From Paratinospora sagittata (lineage: Eukaryota > Streptophyta > Magnoliopsida > Ranunculales > Menispermaceae): a DNA stretch of 64,000 nt. Shown in pieces: positions 13,301-24,968 of this stretch; the stretch's first letter is position 1, and the number at the start of each line of letters is the position of its first letter. The translations under genes were made by a program, and so were the position numbers. The notes below the pieces were generated by a model, which saw only the letters and a program-made list of their open reading frames with translations, ran no database searches and had not been told where the DNA came from. Location of the stretch: the NCBI GenBank assembly GCA_035771175.1, contig CM069607.1:12746001-12810000 (forward strand), written 5' to 3'.

Positions 13301-13520
13301 AAGTAATGCGATGCAATATCTAAAAATATGAAAAAGAGAGAGGAAAACCAAAGAGCATGATCCCTTCGACAACACTCACTCCCTACTTTCAATTTTACCA
13401 ATAGTTATTTTATTTACAAGATCTTTTACTTAAGGGGAAATTTAATGCAGCTTCATTGAATACTACTTTCTTTAATTTTTATTATTATTTTTATTTTAAA
13501 TAGAAGTATGAGAAATATAG
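10309..13520. other. Long AT-rich intergenic region
   Basis: About 3.2 kb with no supported gene. It should include the promoter of the DUF1685 gene near its left end. An isolated reading frame at 10410-10715 has no recognisable domain and overlaps the opposite strand upstream of that gene. The part from about 12050 to 13200 is almost only A and T with scattered stops. A short GTACGTGTGCGTTGCGC island lies near 12637. Confidence 0.6.
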
Positions 13521-14130
13521 TAAGATGAGGTTTTTAGTGTCCGAAGATACACCAGTGATGACACACAATGTTTTGTCATACGCAGAGAGTCTCGTGTTAG
13601 CTACCTTTAGTTGTCACTACTCTATTATTGGGAGGTCAACTTGGTATCCCAAGCTCATCCTTTGTGGGTATCTCTTCAAAAGTCTTGTTTCAGTATCAAG
13701 GACGATAGGTTAGCTCATACTGTGTCAGATCAACTCAGACAATATCAAGTCAACCTGGCCGAGCTAACATCTTCTCCGAATTATGTACCGCTTCTAAATT
13801 GAGACTGAAACTTGTCATAAGCTCGGTATGTCGAGTAACTGTCTTTTGCAAATCTTAGGTTGCTCGTTCACATCAACTGATGACATCCAACTCATCTTGT
13901 AGTTGCGAGCTCATGGTCCAACATGACAATCTAACTCATCCTGTGACGAGCTCATCATGTCAAGCTCATCGTCCAACATGACTATCCAGCTTATCTTGTG
14001 GCCAGGCTTAACGTGTCGAGCTCATGATTCAACATGATCATCTAGCTAATCTTGTTTTCATCACGTCAAGGTCATGGACCAACATAACCATCTAACTCAT
14101 TTTGTAGCCGAGCTCATAGTCCAACAATAT
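13521..14130. repeat. Degenerate minisatellite rich in GAGCTCAT and CCAACATGA words
   Basis: From about 13860 to 14130 a unit of roughly 42-57 bp repeats at least five times. Each copy resembles CTAACTCATCTTGT, then GAGCTCAT, then GTCCAACATGA. The preceding 340 bp (13521-13860) shows related words such as AAGCTCATCC and GTCGAGTAACTG. The GC content and words resemble the Tat LTRs in this window, so a decayed LTR is possible. Two overlapping reading frames here have no domain. Confidence 0.55.
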
Positions 14131-14630
14131 TATTTAATAATATTAATTTATTTTAATATTATTGAATTATTTCAAAATAGTTTTTTAACGATATTAATTA
14201 TTTTGAATAATAATAATATTAAACTATATAATAATAATAACTTTAAAAAAGATTTATGATATTAAATTACTTTCTCATGGTAACCTCGATGAAAATCCAA
14301 CTTTTTCAGAAATTATTTTTCCACCTTAAAAAAAACTTTAAAATGAAACAAACTTGAAAATCTCCAATTTTTCATTCCCACCCCCATATTATTCCATACC
14401 AACTAATACCTAAGTTTGCCTTTGCGGGGCTGAACAAGGCAAACGAAAGATAATTTTTTAAAATATTAAATATTAAAAAATATTTTTAAATTTAATTTTA
14501 AGATCTATGAAAGAAACAAAAAAGTTATTTTATTTGGCATATTTGGGAGGACAGTAATAGCCACTTTTGTGGTAAAAAATTGGTGAAAAACCAAAACGTA
14601 AATACTAGCATTTTAGAAAGGAAAATAATT
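14131..14630. other. AT-rich intergenic stretch
   Basis: Nothing recognisable: no domain-bearing frame and no terminal repeats. Confidence 0.5.
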
Positions 14631-14632
14631 AG

Positions 14633-14817
14633 TTGACACCATTTTTTGACACACTTTTTTAATATTACAGGGAAAAATGGTTGGATCGTCTCGAATCATG
14701 CGATAATGTCTTGTATCATGTATTGATTACGTGATACGAGACGTTATTGCATGATTTGAGACGATCCAACCACTCACTTATAATGTCAAAAAAGTGTATC
14801 AAGAAAAGATGTCCTTG
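14633..14817. mobile_element. Fold-back MITE-like element with a 42-bp inner stem
   Basis: The arms 14679-14720 and 14730-14771 are reverse complements over 42 bp around a 9-nt loop (TATTGATTA). Weaker complementarity continues outward (TTGACACACTTTTTT against AAAAAAGTGTATCAA), giving about 185 bp in all. All five mismatches in the inner stem are CG against CA or TG. There is no coding capacity and no clear target duplication, so the superfamily cannot be assigned. Confidence 0.65.
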
Positions 14818-16896
14818 TAGTATTACCTTTTTAGAAAAGCACCCTGAAGCCGTTTCTAACACTATCAAAATTTTTTTCCATTATACCATAATAAATATTT
14901 TTTAATTTATTTCTAATTTTACACTTTAATTTTCTTTTTTTGCCCATCATTTACCGCTACCCTATTTGTAATACAACGTTTTACTGTGGGTGTCTTTTGC
15001 CCTTACATAACCTGTTAAATACCTAAACTGCCCTAATCATTTATGGTACAAATCTACGAACTGTCATAATATATATATTTGCTCTATTATTTATTTTCAA
15101 AGTTTTTTATATTGATGTAGTACATAAGTTCATTTGTAATTCTAAACTAAGATTATATATTATTATAAATAATTAAAATGTTATAATTAAGCTATAATCA
15201 ATCATATATTTTTAATTCTCAAAGGGCGGATCATCCTCTAGTAAAAATATTTTTTCAAAAATACTTTTAGATTGCGTCTGGTATATGAAAATCTTCAGAT
15301 AAAAATGAAAATTAAATTCCTATCAAAGTGATCGATAAGAATCTGAAGATAGAAATGTTATATTATTGTATTTGGTTACACATGAGAATTTTATATAACT
15401 TTTCTTAAAATATCACATTATTGTGTTTGATGACACATTAAAATCTTATATAATAAAATAATTTTTATTATAAAATATTAATTTTATTAAAAATAATAAA
15501 ATTAGTTTTATTAAAAATAATAAATATTATTTTATTAATATAATAAATATTATTTTATTAATATAATAAAATATTATTTTATTAATATAATAAAATAAGT
15601 AAAACTTATTATTAATCTAAAGTTAGAACAAAATCATAAAATATTTTTATTAAAATAATAAAATTAATTTTAATTAAAAATGGTAAAATTGGTTTTTTAT
15701 TAAAAATAATAAAATTAATTGTGATGAAAAAATAATAATAAAATTATTTTTTAAAAATAATAAAATGAATATTTCAAAAAAATATAAAAAAATTATTATT
15801 ACTAATATTAAGTTAGAATAAAGAATAATTTTCAAATAATAAAGTATCTTTCTTAAAATAATAAACTTAACTTTAATAAAAAATAGTAAAATTAGTTTTT
15901 TATTAAAAATAATAAAATTATTTGTAATTAAAAAACAATACTAAAATTATTTTTAAAAAACAATAAAATAAATATTTCATAAAAATATAAAAAATATTAT
16001 TATTATTAATATTAAGTTAATAAAATAGTATATTTTATTAAAATATTATCTTAATAAATAATATTATATTTAATAAAAATATTAATAGGTGAAATGAGGA
16101 GACGATTTTAGTTTTTAGGGTTGTTCGTGAAGGTTTTTTTTCTATGTTTTGCCTTTTTTTTTGAAAAGAAATAAAAACTTTCTCATGATAATTAATTTTC
16201 TGGAAAAATAAATACCACATATCTCAATGAAAATTATTTTCTTATCTTAGGTGAGAATCATATTTTTTTTGTAATCACTTTTTTAGTTCTAAAAAAGTAT
16301 AAGTAGGGAAACAAACATGAAAATTTTGAAGATTTTCATTCTCATATTCAAAATTATCCCATATCAAATACCACTTTGCCTTGGTTGAGAGCGTGTCGGT
16401 GTTTCTACCCGGCAAATGCAAAAGCAAAAGGAGGGAGCTATACAAAAATACTAAAATCACATTGGAAAGCGTACGTCCGAAATGCCAAAAATTTGCAGCC
16501 GAACCTATTTACTGCAATGCGACTATCTTTCGGTCTCAAAAGTAGGAGTATCGACAGTTTGATTTGGATTGGTTTAATGCTCAAACCTAAACCAAACTAA
16601 ATATAATCAGTTTCGGTTCAATTTAACTTAATCGATTTTTTCTGAATTATCAAATCGAACAGAACTGAACCAAACATAATCGATTCGGTTCGATTTGAGT
16701 TGATCGGTTCGAAGTTTTATATATACATATATTAAATAAATTAAAATAATTAATTATATATTAATGTATATAAGGTAATTTTAACTAAACCGTAACTAAA
16801 ACACAACTTAAAGCTTTCAAAAAAATGGCGCCTTTCTCAATGTTATGATTCGGGGCCTCTCTCCGGCAAGTTAAACCATGGCCCATCGCTCCAACA
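14818..16896. other. AT-rich intergenic region upstream of the PPR gene
   Basis: No supported gene. From 15420 to 16080 the sequence is almost only A and T, with repeated TTATTAAAAATAATAAAAT-like words. At 16540-16720 a degenerate run of TTCGGTT and AACCGAA words appears, a common plant repeat flavour. The PPR promoter should lie in the last few hundred bases; no single TATA box stands out. Confidence 0.55.
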
Positions 16897-19065
16897 ATGC
16901 TAACAAAAAGCAGCTGCAACACTTTTCTCTACAAGCACCTTCCTTCCTTGAATTTATCACATTTATTAACTTGTAACTATTCAACCCAACTTCTCTCTAA
17001 CCCAAATCTTACGAAATCTCACTTCACTAGAAGTACCAAAACCAGCAAATTTCTTGCTTTCTGCAACTCCCAGATCACCTATTATGGAAGAACTGGAAAT
17101 CCAAAAGAAGCTGAATCCATTTTCAACCGCATGCCCCTCAAAAACATCATCTCCTGCACAGCAATGCTCACAGCTTACGCGGAGAACGGTCAGATTGAAA
17201 ATGCCCAGAAACTGTTTGATGAAATGCCTCAAAGAAACATTGCAACTTGGAATGCCATGATCACTGCTTACATTCGCAGTAATCTCCAGATAGATGAAGC
17301 TTTTAAGTTGTTTTCTATGATGCCTGAGAGGAATTCGATTTCCCAAGCTGCCATGATCACGGGTTTTGCTCAGGTTGGGATGTTGAATGAGGCTCAAAGA
17401 TTATACTCTGAGATGGCGCAGATTGAGCGTGACCCAGTTGCATCGAATGCTTTGATCTCTGGGTATTTAAGGATTGGAGAATTAGAAGAGGCAATTCAAG
17501 TTTTTGATGGTATGATGGAGAGAAATGTGGTTTCTTGGAGTTCGATGATAGATGGGTACTGCAAAAAAGGTAGAATTGGTGATGCAAAGGAGTTGTTTGA
17601 GAAAATGCCGGAGAGAAATGTGGTTTCTTGGACAGCAATGGTAAGTGGGTATTTGAAGTTTGGACAATGGGAAGATGGTATCGGACTGTTTTTGCAGATG
17701 AGAAAAGAAAGAAACATTAAAGTTAATTCGACGACGTTGACTGTAATTTTAGATGCTTGTGCCAGCCTCTGTAGAGTTAGAGAAGGGATTCAGATTCATG
17801 GATTGGTTGTATCAATGGGCTTTGAACATGATGCCTTTTTAGGAAATTCTACTGTCACAATGTATTGTAGAGTGGGTTGGATGGATGCTGCAAGAAAAAT
17901 GTTTGATATTATGGACAAGAAAAATGTAGTTTCATGGAATTCTCTGATTGCTGGTTACATTCAAAATAGTGATATAGAAGAAGCCTGCTTACTTTTCAAG
18001 ATGATTCCTAATAGAGATGTTGTTTCTTGGACTACCATGATTTCAGGTTTGTCAAACGAGGGGAGGATGGAAGAGTCAATTACTTTGTTTAGGGAGATGC
18101 CCGAGAAAGATGATATTGCCTGGACAGCAGTTATTTCAGGGTTTGTTGGCAATGGGGAATATGAAATGGCTTTCAATTGGTTCATCCGCATGGTTCGAGA
18201 AGCAATCAAACCAAATGCTATCACCCTAAGCAGTGTAATGGGTGCTTCAGCTGGCTTGGCAACCTTGATCCAAGGAGAGCAAATCCATGCTCATGTTGTG
18301 AAATTGGACAAGGAATCCGATTTGTCTGTTCAAAATTCACTCATCTCCATGTATGCAAGGTGTGGAAATGTAAGAAATGCCTATCAGATTTTTACAAGCA
18401 TCAGGACACCAAATATTGTCTCTATGAACTCAATGATCACTGCATTTTCCCAGCATGGTCATGGAGAAGAAGCACTAGAATTGTTTAGGAACATGTTGAA
18501 AAAGGGATATGAACCGAATCAAATTACATTCCTAGGAGTCCTTTCAGCTTGTGCTCATGTGGGCTTAGTAGTGGAAGGATGGTATCACTTCAAATCCATG
18601 AGCTCTTTATATCATATCGAGCCAGGGCCCGATCACCATGCTTGCATGGTTGATCTCCTTGGTCGAGCTGGGCTACTTAAGGAGGCGGTTGATCTCATCC
18701 ACACAATGCCTTGCCAGCCACATCTTGGGGTGTGGGGAGCTTTACTTAGTGCAAGTAGGACTCACATGGATCTTTCTCTAGCAAAGCTTGCAGCTCGGCA
18801 TATTCTTGAGTTGGAGCCTGAGAATGCAACTGCTTATGTTGTTTTATCGAATATGTATTCCATTGCTGGACTGAAGAATTATGAGGAAGAAATAAGGACG
18901 GCAAAGAGAACCAAAAGACTGAGGAAAAACCCCGGTTGCAGCTGGATTACTGTGAAGAACAAGGTTCATTTGTTTCTTGCAGGTGACAAATCTCATGTGA
19001 AATTCAAAGAGATTGATGAGACCCTGAGAATGACGGTAATGGAAATCAGTAACATAGCAGAATAA
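16897..19065 (+). CDS. PLS-class pentatricopeptide repeat protein with E/E+ tail, probably mitochondrial
   Basis: A single uninterrupted 722-codon frame. PLS-class PPR proteins bind organelle RNA one base per repeat and commonly specify C-to-U editing sites. The first 45 or so residues are rich in Ser, Thr, Leu and Asn with few acids, fitting an organelle transit peptide. From about residue 53 to 610 I count about 17 PPR-type motifs (for example WNAMITAY, WSSMIDGYCKKGRIGDAKEL and WTAMVSGYLKFGQWEDG). The C-terminus carries an E motif (about 611-676, from GVWGALLSA) and an E+ segment with NPGCSWITVKNKVHLF (about 679-694). There is no DYW deaminase domain, so editing would need a partner in trans. 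An ATG 19 bp upstream is out of frame. No intron, as usual for the family. Mitochondrial rather than plastid targeting is a guess. Confidence 0.93.
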   Translation: MLTKSSCNTFLYKHLPSLNLSHLLTCNYSTQLLSNPNLTKSHFTRSTKTSKFLAFCNSQITYYGRTGNPKEAESIFNRMPLKNIISCTAMLTAYAENGQIENAQKLFDEMPQRNIATWNAMITAYIRSNLQIDEAFKLFSMMPERNSISQAAMITGFAQVGMLNEAQRLYSEMAQIERDPVASNALISGYLRIGELEEAIQVFDGMMERNVVSWSSMIDGYCKKGRIGDAKELFEKMPERNVVSWTAMVSGYLKFGQWEDGIGLFLQMRKERNIKVNSTTLTVILDACASLCRVREGIQIHGLVVSMGFEHDAFLGNSTVTMYCRVGWMDAARKMFDIMDKKNVVSWNSLIAGYIQNSDIEEACLLFKMIPNRDVVSWTTMISGLSNEGRMEESITLFREMPEKDDIAWTAVISGFVGNGEYEMAFNWFIRMVREAIKPNAITLSSVMGASAGLATLIQGEQIHAHVVKLDKESDLSVQNSLISMYARCGNVRNAYQIFTSIRTPNIVSMNSMITAFSQHGHGEEALELFRNMLKKGYEPNQITFLGVLSACAHVGLVVEGWYHFKSMSSLYHIEPGPDHHACMVDLLGRAGLLKEAVDLIHTMPCQPHLGVWGALLSASRTHMDLSLAKLAARHILELEPENATAYVVLSNMYSIAGLKNYEEEIRTAKRTKRLRKNPGCSWITVKNKVHLFLAGDKSHVKFKEIDETLRMTVMEISNIAE

Positions 19066-19277
19066 CTTGTCTCTTTGGTGCATGATCATCAAAGCCACTT
19101 TCAATTTGAATGAGAAGTCATAGCATTGCATAACACAGATAGAGATAACTCACTTCATAATACTTGAAGAAGAGCTATTGCAGACCTGGAAAATTAAGAT
19201 GCCTGACAATTGAGTCAAATAATCTGCAAAAAGATCTGAAGATTCATTCAACATATGATTGAATCAGCGACAATTGC
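19066..19277. other. 3' flank of the PPR gene
   Basis: Short region after the TAA stop, probably the 3' untranslated region. Nothing else is seen. Confidence 0.4.
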
Positions 19278-19720
19278 CACTACAACAAGAGGGATCATTA
19301 GTGACAGACTTATTAGCGATGTGTATATGTTCATTGCTAATTTAAGCCACAAAATCATTTTTTCTTGCTGAAGGAGCTTAGGTGCATGTGGGGGTACCAT
19401 TTTTTCCATTGCTGTTTCCATATTCTTTTAGCATCAATACAACAATGCTGATATTTAGCAACAAATTTTATAGTAATGATTTAATTTTTGTTGCTAAATA
19501 TCACTTTTAGCAACAAAATTATATTTTTGTCTCTGTTGTTAAAAAAAATAAAAATAGCATTGATTTTTTTGTTATTAAAGTTATATTGTCACAACTTATT
19601 TAGCGGTAAAAGAAAACATTGTTGCAGAAGATAATCTATAGCAACAAAAATGCAATATTGTTGCTCCATTATGGAATGCAATGGTTACTCAATGACAAAA
19701 AAAATTAGTTTTTGCTAAAC
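19278..19720 (+). mobile_element. Probable CACTA-type transposon terminus with subterminal repeats
   Basis: The stretch begins CACTACAACAAGAGGG, which matches the form of plant CACTA (En/Spm) terminal repeats. It is followed by repeated words in both orientations, TAGCAACAAA and TTGTTGCTA, near 19458, 19487, 19508, 19637 and 19659, as expected of subterminal repeats. I could not find the opposite end (ending TGTTGTAGTG) before 23700, and no transposase is recognisable. The element is therefore truncated, non-autonomous or misread. Confidence 0.5.
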
Positions 19721-22700
19721 AGTGAGCAGGATTATTCTTTTCACAACAGAATTTATTATATTTCCCATGAAAAGCCCTTTCCCCTCAAACATCTAGACTC
19801 CGTGTAGGGTTTACTATTGTGGTCACTGAAAGGCAATGTTGCCATCATCATCGTCATCTTTGCCGTGTTGTCAGCAACGCCGTTGCAGTTGCCGTTGCCT
19901 TGCAGTTGTTGTTCTCACTCCATTTTGAGTGTTCTTGTATTCTCAGGTTTGGTTTTTGTTTGGTTGAGATCATCTTTTCGATATATGTTTTAGATTTGTT
20001 GTTGATTGAACTATTCTCACTCAATTTCCATTGTCAAGTCCTGGTTTCATGTTGTTGCTTTGATATTGCTTCTTACCACGGTGGCGATCTTTGTCGTACT
20101 CTCTTATTTTCTTTTCTTTGTTGTTATGGAATCTCTTTTTCTTGTTCTCTTGAAATTGTGGCTTGTTTTGGTAGATCATGACCCTAGATTTTGAGGTTTA
20201 ATGGAGTATTCTTTTCTCCAAGTGAATCATTTTTTAGAGATTTTGTTGATTTGGATGTGGATTGGGAACTTTGTACTTTCATGTACAATAATAGATGCTT
20301 AACAAAAATTAAAACAAGAAGAAAAGTTAAAATACTTATAAAGTTATCTGCACACTGCACCTCAAAAATTGAAGTCCCACAATCAAAGCCATCAAGTTCT
20401 TAATAGCATGAGTTTTAGGCTTTTTGTTTGCTTTAAGCGTGATTCATTAATTGATAGAAAGTATGAAACCATAAGTCCTCTGATTATGCTATTAAGAACA
20501 CATAATTTTTTCTAATTATAATTGAAGAATTTTTTGTGAAATGTTTGACCCCACTCTTTACCTTCATCTGCTTATTGTCATTCAATTATATGAATTTCCA
20601 TATATCCAGTATAATTGTAGATGGTCTACCATATAGTTGTTAATTGTCTACTGACATCATGTATATGTACCACACTCATTACCTCCATCTATATCGCATG
20701 AGTCTCAGTTTTTTCTTTGTTCTAAATGAAAACTGAAGACAATAGTATAAAGAATGATGCCTGTTGATGATTCCCTCAGAATCATGAAGGAATAAGTGCT
20801 CATAAATTCAAAAACAATTTATTTGAAACTAGTTCCTCTTATAACTGGGATATCTCTTGCTCTGTACTAAAGGAGCTCCTTTATTGTATGCATTTTAGAT
20901 AAATCTTCTTCTTCATCATCATCTTATTTGAACAACTTATTCCAAGGTTTAATTTATGTTTTTATTTTGATTTATTGCTAATAACCAATTTTTTCTATAA
21001 TTGTGCGTTTGCTGGTAGTCAGGAGGAGACCTTCTCTAATTCCAGGCTTGGTTAGATTCATTAGAATCAAGTTGTGAAGAAGATTTCCTTAGTGTCAATG
21101 GAGGTAAATTCATCATACAACAGACTTTACTAGTTTTAAGATAATATACTCTTTTTTCTATACTTAAGAATCCTGATTTGCTATTCCCCCATTCTTTTGT
21201 ATGTCCTCCTTTGTTTCTAATATATAATTACTTCTTGTTTCCTTCAAAAACTAAAAAGAATCCTGATTTTCCCAGCTCTTAGTGCTAATCCACAGTAGAA
21301 TTACACCTAGTCAGAGGCTGTGCCCTTCAATTTATTGAGCTTAGATCAACTTGATCATTTGCTCTGAAATAAAGTTTGCAGATATGCCTAATTTCCACAA
21401 ATTCTTCATATTAGACTTCTATTATTGTCAGGTCATTTTGGAAAATATATTAAATTTGACTTGTATTGGCATCTGAGGTTTTTTATACTATGGTTTTTAT
21501 GCAGAATTTACCCCATCTCGTGGGAGTACAAATCGCTAATACTTTTGTTGTTTTCTTTCTTTCTTTTTTTTTCCATTAAAAATCTTAAAAGAATGAGCTT
21601 AGCTATCAAAGAAATTTTCAAGTCTTTGATAAACTCTCAATCAGCATTTTTTAAAATGACCTTTTTTTTTTTTTTTTCTTTTCTCAAGTGACTTTGATTT
21701 ATCTTTCATGTATCTTTCCCTTTTCAGCAAAACAGAGGGTGTAGGATCCCCCATTGAGAGGAAGCTCTCTTTCTAAAATTTTAAATTCTCAAGTCCTCTT
21801 TCATGGTTGTTGAAAAATCTTGAGAACATGGCCATACAAGGCAAATTTATGTGGACCCACCACATTCGAGAGGGGAATCTCGTGCTTGTAACACAGTTTT
21901 ATAATACGGCAGATTTGTGTGGTTCTAAGCATGAAAAATAAATCTTCTATCTATAGATATATGCTGCTTTTCTTTTTTGAATGAATTAAAAGAAATATAT
22001 CCATTTGCACATTCTTATTTATACCTCTAAAAGGCCCCTGTTACTCTAAGCACTCAATCACAATTCATGAACATGACAGACGAAGAAGAAGCATCACTTA
22101 TATTTTGTTGTAGCTGCCTACTCCAGTCTGCATAAGGTGCAAATTCTTTATTCTGTTTATTTATTTACTTCGCATTAGTGATCTCAAGACACAGGAAGGA
22201 ATTGCATAGGTTGGAAGACAATAAAAGTAAAAAATATCACTAGAACTAGCTAAACATGACCTTGAATCATTAGTTGAACCTACTGCATAGAGGCTATGAT
22301 AAATAGGTATGAGAAAAAAGTTGGGAAAATTTGTATCAACTTGGGTAATTGAGATCTTATTTGAATGTCAGAGAAATGCTTTAAATCTTTTATTTGGTTT
22401 TTGCATCTTATTTAGAGGCTTAAAAGATTTTGTGTCAAATTGCAGTTTGCGGGATTAATCTTTGGTTCAATTTCCATGGCTGAAAACGCTCATCATTGGC
22501 GATGGTGCTTCACTACATGTGATCCATTCCAAGATTCCGTCAAATTACTAGGGTTTGGAGTCTAATCAAATCTTACTGATTTTCAACATTTTGAATTAGC
22601 ATTAATTTGATCTCTTCCAAGTTATTTAGGCATCTTTATTCTCATTCTATTTCTCAATATTAACTCAAAAGTCAAAAAATCTCATACAATCCCCTGCGTC

Positions 22701-23705
22701 ACTCTTATTCTCTACCCTCCTACATGCGCTTAACTGATAGAAAATTCCATGATTTTAATGCCATTGCCAACAACTTTGTAACTTGAAAACAGGTTTCTGG
22801 TCATCTAAAGTAAAGCCTTTGGCAATCGTTGGGATTGCGATTATCTGCATCCAATACTTGATATTTGCTAGTAAACTATGAGTTCAGCTCATGCTGACAT
22901 TACTTGAGCTATGGAAGTGTGATATTGCAATTCACACTTCCACCAGCCATGAATGTGAATGTGAGTATGTTATTCTTAAAATGGTGATCCTTTTTCACAA
23001 GCTGAATAATCCTTTCCTGACGGCAGGATGGAATGAAGGGGTGTCCTTCTCCGTATAGTAGCTATAGTCCGATGGTATATCTCCATACAGCTATCCTATC
23101 TCTATGATATGAGGCACGAATTTAGCTGCTTTCGTTATTTATGAAGCTTGGGATATATTAGGTTTTTGCATGACCAAGTTCAGGTAAATGAATAGTTAGT
23201 TACACAAATATATTTCATCTTTTTCTTGCTTGGATTTTTATCAGCTCCTTTCTTCTCCATACGTACAACGCTTGCAACTCTATATAACACACTATCTTTT
23301 CTCCTTTGTTCTCCTTTGTTCTAATAAAATTAAATATATAACACACTATATCTTTTGTTGGAACTGTTTTTAAATAAACATTGTTAATTTCCTGCTAACT
23401 AAAAATAAATAATGAACTTTTCAATTTATAACATAATTTAATTTAATTCAATAATTTTTTTTTTACAAAACTATTTTTAACCAGTATTAATTTGAGACAA
23501 ATTTAAAAATTAATAACACCAAACATTTAAACTAATAGATTTTCCGATCTTACCTTCTTTTTTTTTTTAATTTCATTCCTTATATATATATGTGTGTGTT
23601 TTTTTTTAAAAGTTTGTGCAACGCACATCTTAACTTAATAGAGATAATGCGTGGAACAAAAACGATTCCTTAGTATGAGCTTCTCAATGTTTAGCTAATT
23701 ACTAT
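19721..23705. other. Unassigned 4-kb region
   Basis: Scattered short frames (19819-20181, 20006-20194, 20191-20403, 21425-21691) have no recognisable domain and are rich in Phe and Leu, as expected of random T-rich sequence. Part may be the interior of the CACTA-like element. I searched for the missing 5' exons of the PDR gene (Walker A, GxGKTT) and saw none. A short GTGCAACGCACAT island lies at about 23615. Confidence 0.5.
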
Positions 23706-24582
23706 TGTTGGTGTAAGATTTAACCAACACCAGTAGACGATGAGGTGGAAGGAAGATGTTGATCTGGAACTCGTCGGAGTGCTGGAGAAATTGCCGGAGG
23801 TTGATTATCTGAAAGGGGGGAAACAAGAGATAATAGGCTATCGTGAGGAACACTGGTGTGGTGTCGGCTAAAGACCCTCCGATGCCTAAGTTAGTTCAGA
23901 ACTGCGTAATATTGAACTTAGTCAAGAATGACTTAGAGTTACTTACCTCCCCCTTAGGGGTTGTAGTCTTTTTATAGAGAGGGCTCGAGGTCTTTGGCCT
24001 TGTCGTAGTGTTGTTGTAGAATCAGGAATCCAACTTGTATTGGGAGTGCATATCTGATTCTTGGTAGGATTTGGTTAAATCCCCATAGGATTAGGACGAC
24101 TCATCAGCCTTCCAGTCGAACTGGTAGAGTATCTGGCCTTATTAGAGTTGGATTAGGAGTAAATCCCGAGCTTGTCGCAATGGATCACGTCCTATCCCTA
24201 TCTGATCGGGCATTCCGTCGTCATTCGTTCTGGAGTCGGAGATCACTACAGGTCGGTATGCCGATCTGTAGTATCTATTTGCAGCGGCTTGATAACGAAG
24301 ATTTGGTCTATCATCGGGTCGACATATAGTGATTAGTAATCATTGAAGCTAGACACCGATCTGCTATGCAGACCTTTTATCGTCGACCTGCCATCCATTG
24401 TGACTGTAACGTTCATCTAGTCGGTATTGCAGACCATGGGCTCGGGCTGCGTGCCCGGTTAGGCAGATTCGTCTCGCCTGTCAAGAACATCACAGGTCGG
24501 TATATCTACTAGACATATGCTACGTCTTACCGGGCCAGACTAATATGGCTGACGTGTCTTATGCTCGGTATATGGTCCAATA
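23706..24582 (-). mobile_element. 3' LTR of the truncated Tat-type element
   Basis: 877 bp. The left end is TGTTGGTGTAAGATT, matching the LTR at 4356; the right end is GGTCCAATA, where CA would be expected, so one terminal base has probably mutated. The element reads right to left, so this is its 3' LTR. The five bases to its left are ACTAT; the other copy of any target duplication cannot be found because the right end of the element is lost. Confidence 0.75.
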
Positions 24583-24597
24583 GTTACCCCCCAAGCT
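24583..24597 (-). other. Polypurine tract of the Tat-type element
   Basis: The minus strand reads AGCTTGGGGGGTAAC directly against the 3' LTR. This is the expected site for plus-strand DNA priming and supports the LTR boundary and orientation. Confidence 0.6.
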
Positions 24598-24968
24598 CCG
24601 AGCAAGACTAATTGTTTGGAGGTTGGATGAAATGCCAAATACCGAGCCGTTTAATGCTTGTGACAGTTGTGCTTCGAAAACTGCGCGGAGGTGCGCCGCC
24701 TGATAGCACGGCCGCCGCTGCACGTCTTTTGACTGTAAACCGTTGATTTTGCCTAAGGATTCGGGCTCATAATTGTGCCTTACAGGTCGTTTGCCTATAA
24801 ATTGAAATCTGGTCATTTGCTCTCCATTCATCAACTGCGCTTTGAGAAATCGGTAATCGCTTGCTCGACTATCCTGGTCTTCCATTCTTGCGCGGTAACT
24901 GTTTTCTTCGATCTTTTCCTTTGTCTTTCTGCTAGGTAGTTCGTAGGCATAACCCTTAGGTTGTTTAG

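Noticed and set aside
16540..16720. A possible regulatory region made of TTCGGTT and AACCGAA words
   Set aside because: Such words are common in dispersed plant repeats; nothing ties them to the PPR promoter.
16981..18488. Several shadow frames inside the PPR gene (both strands)
   Set aside because: They mirror the repeats of the PPR frame, which is complete and well supported.
19819..20403. Frames rich in Phe, Leu and Cys near 20 kb
   Set aside because: T-rich sequence gives such frames by chance; no signal peptide, domain or splice structure is convincing.
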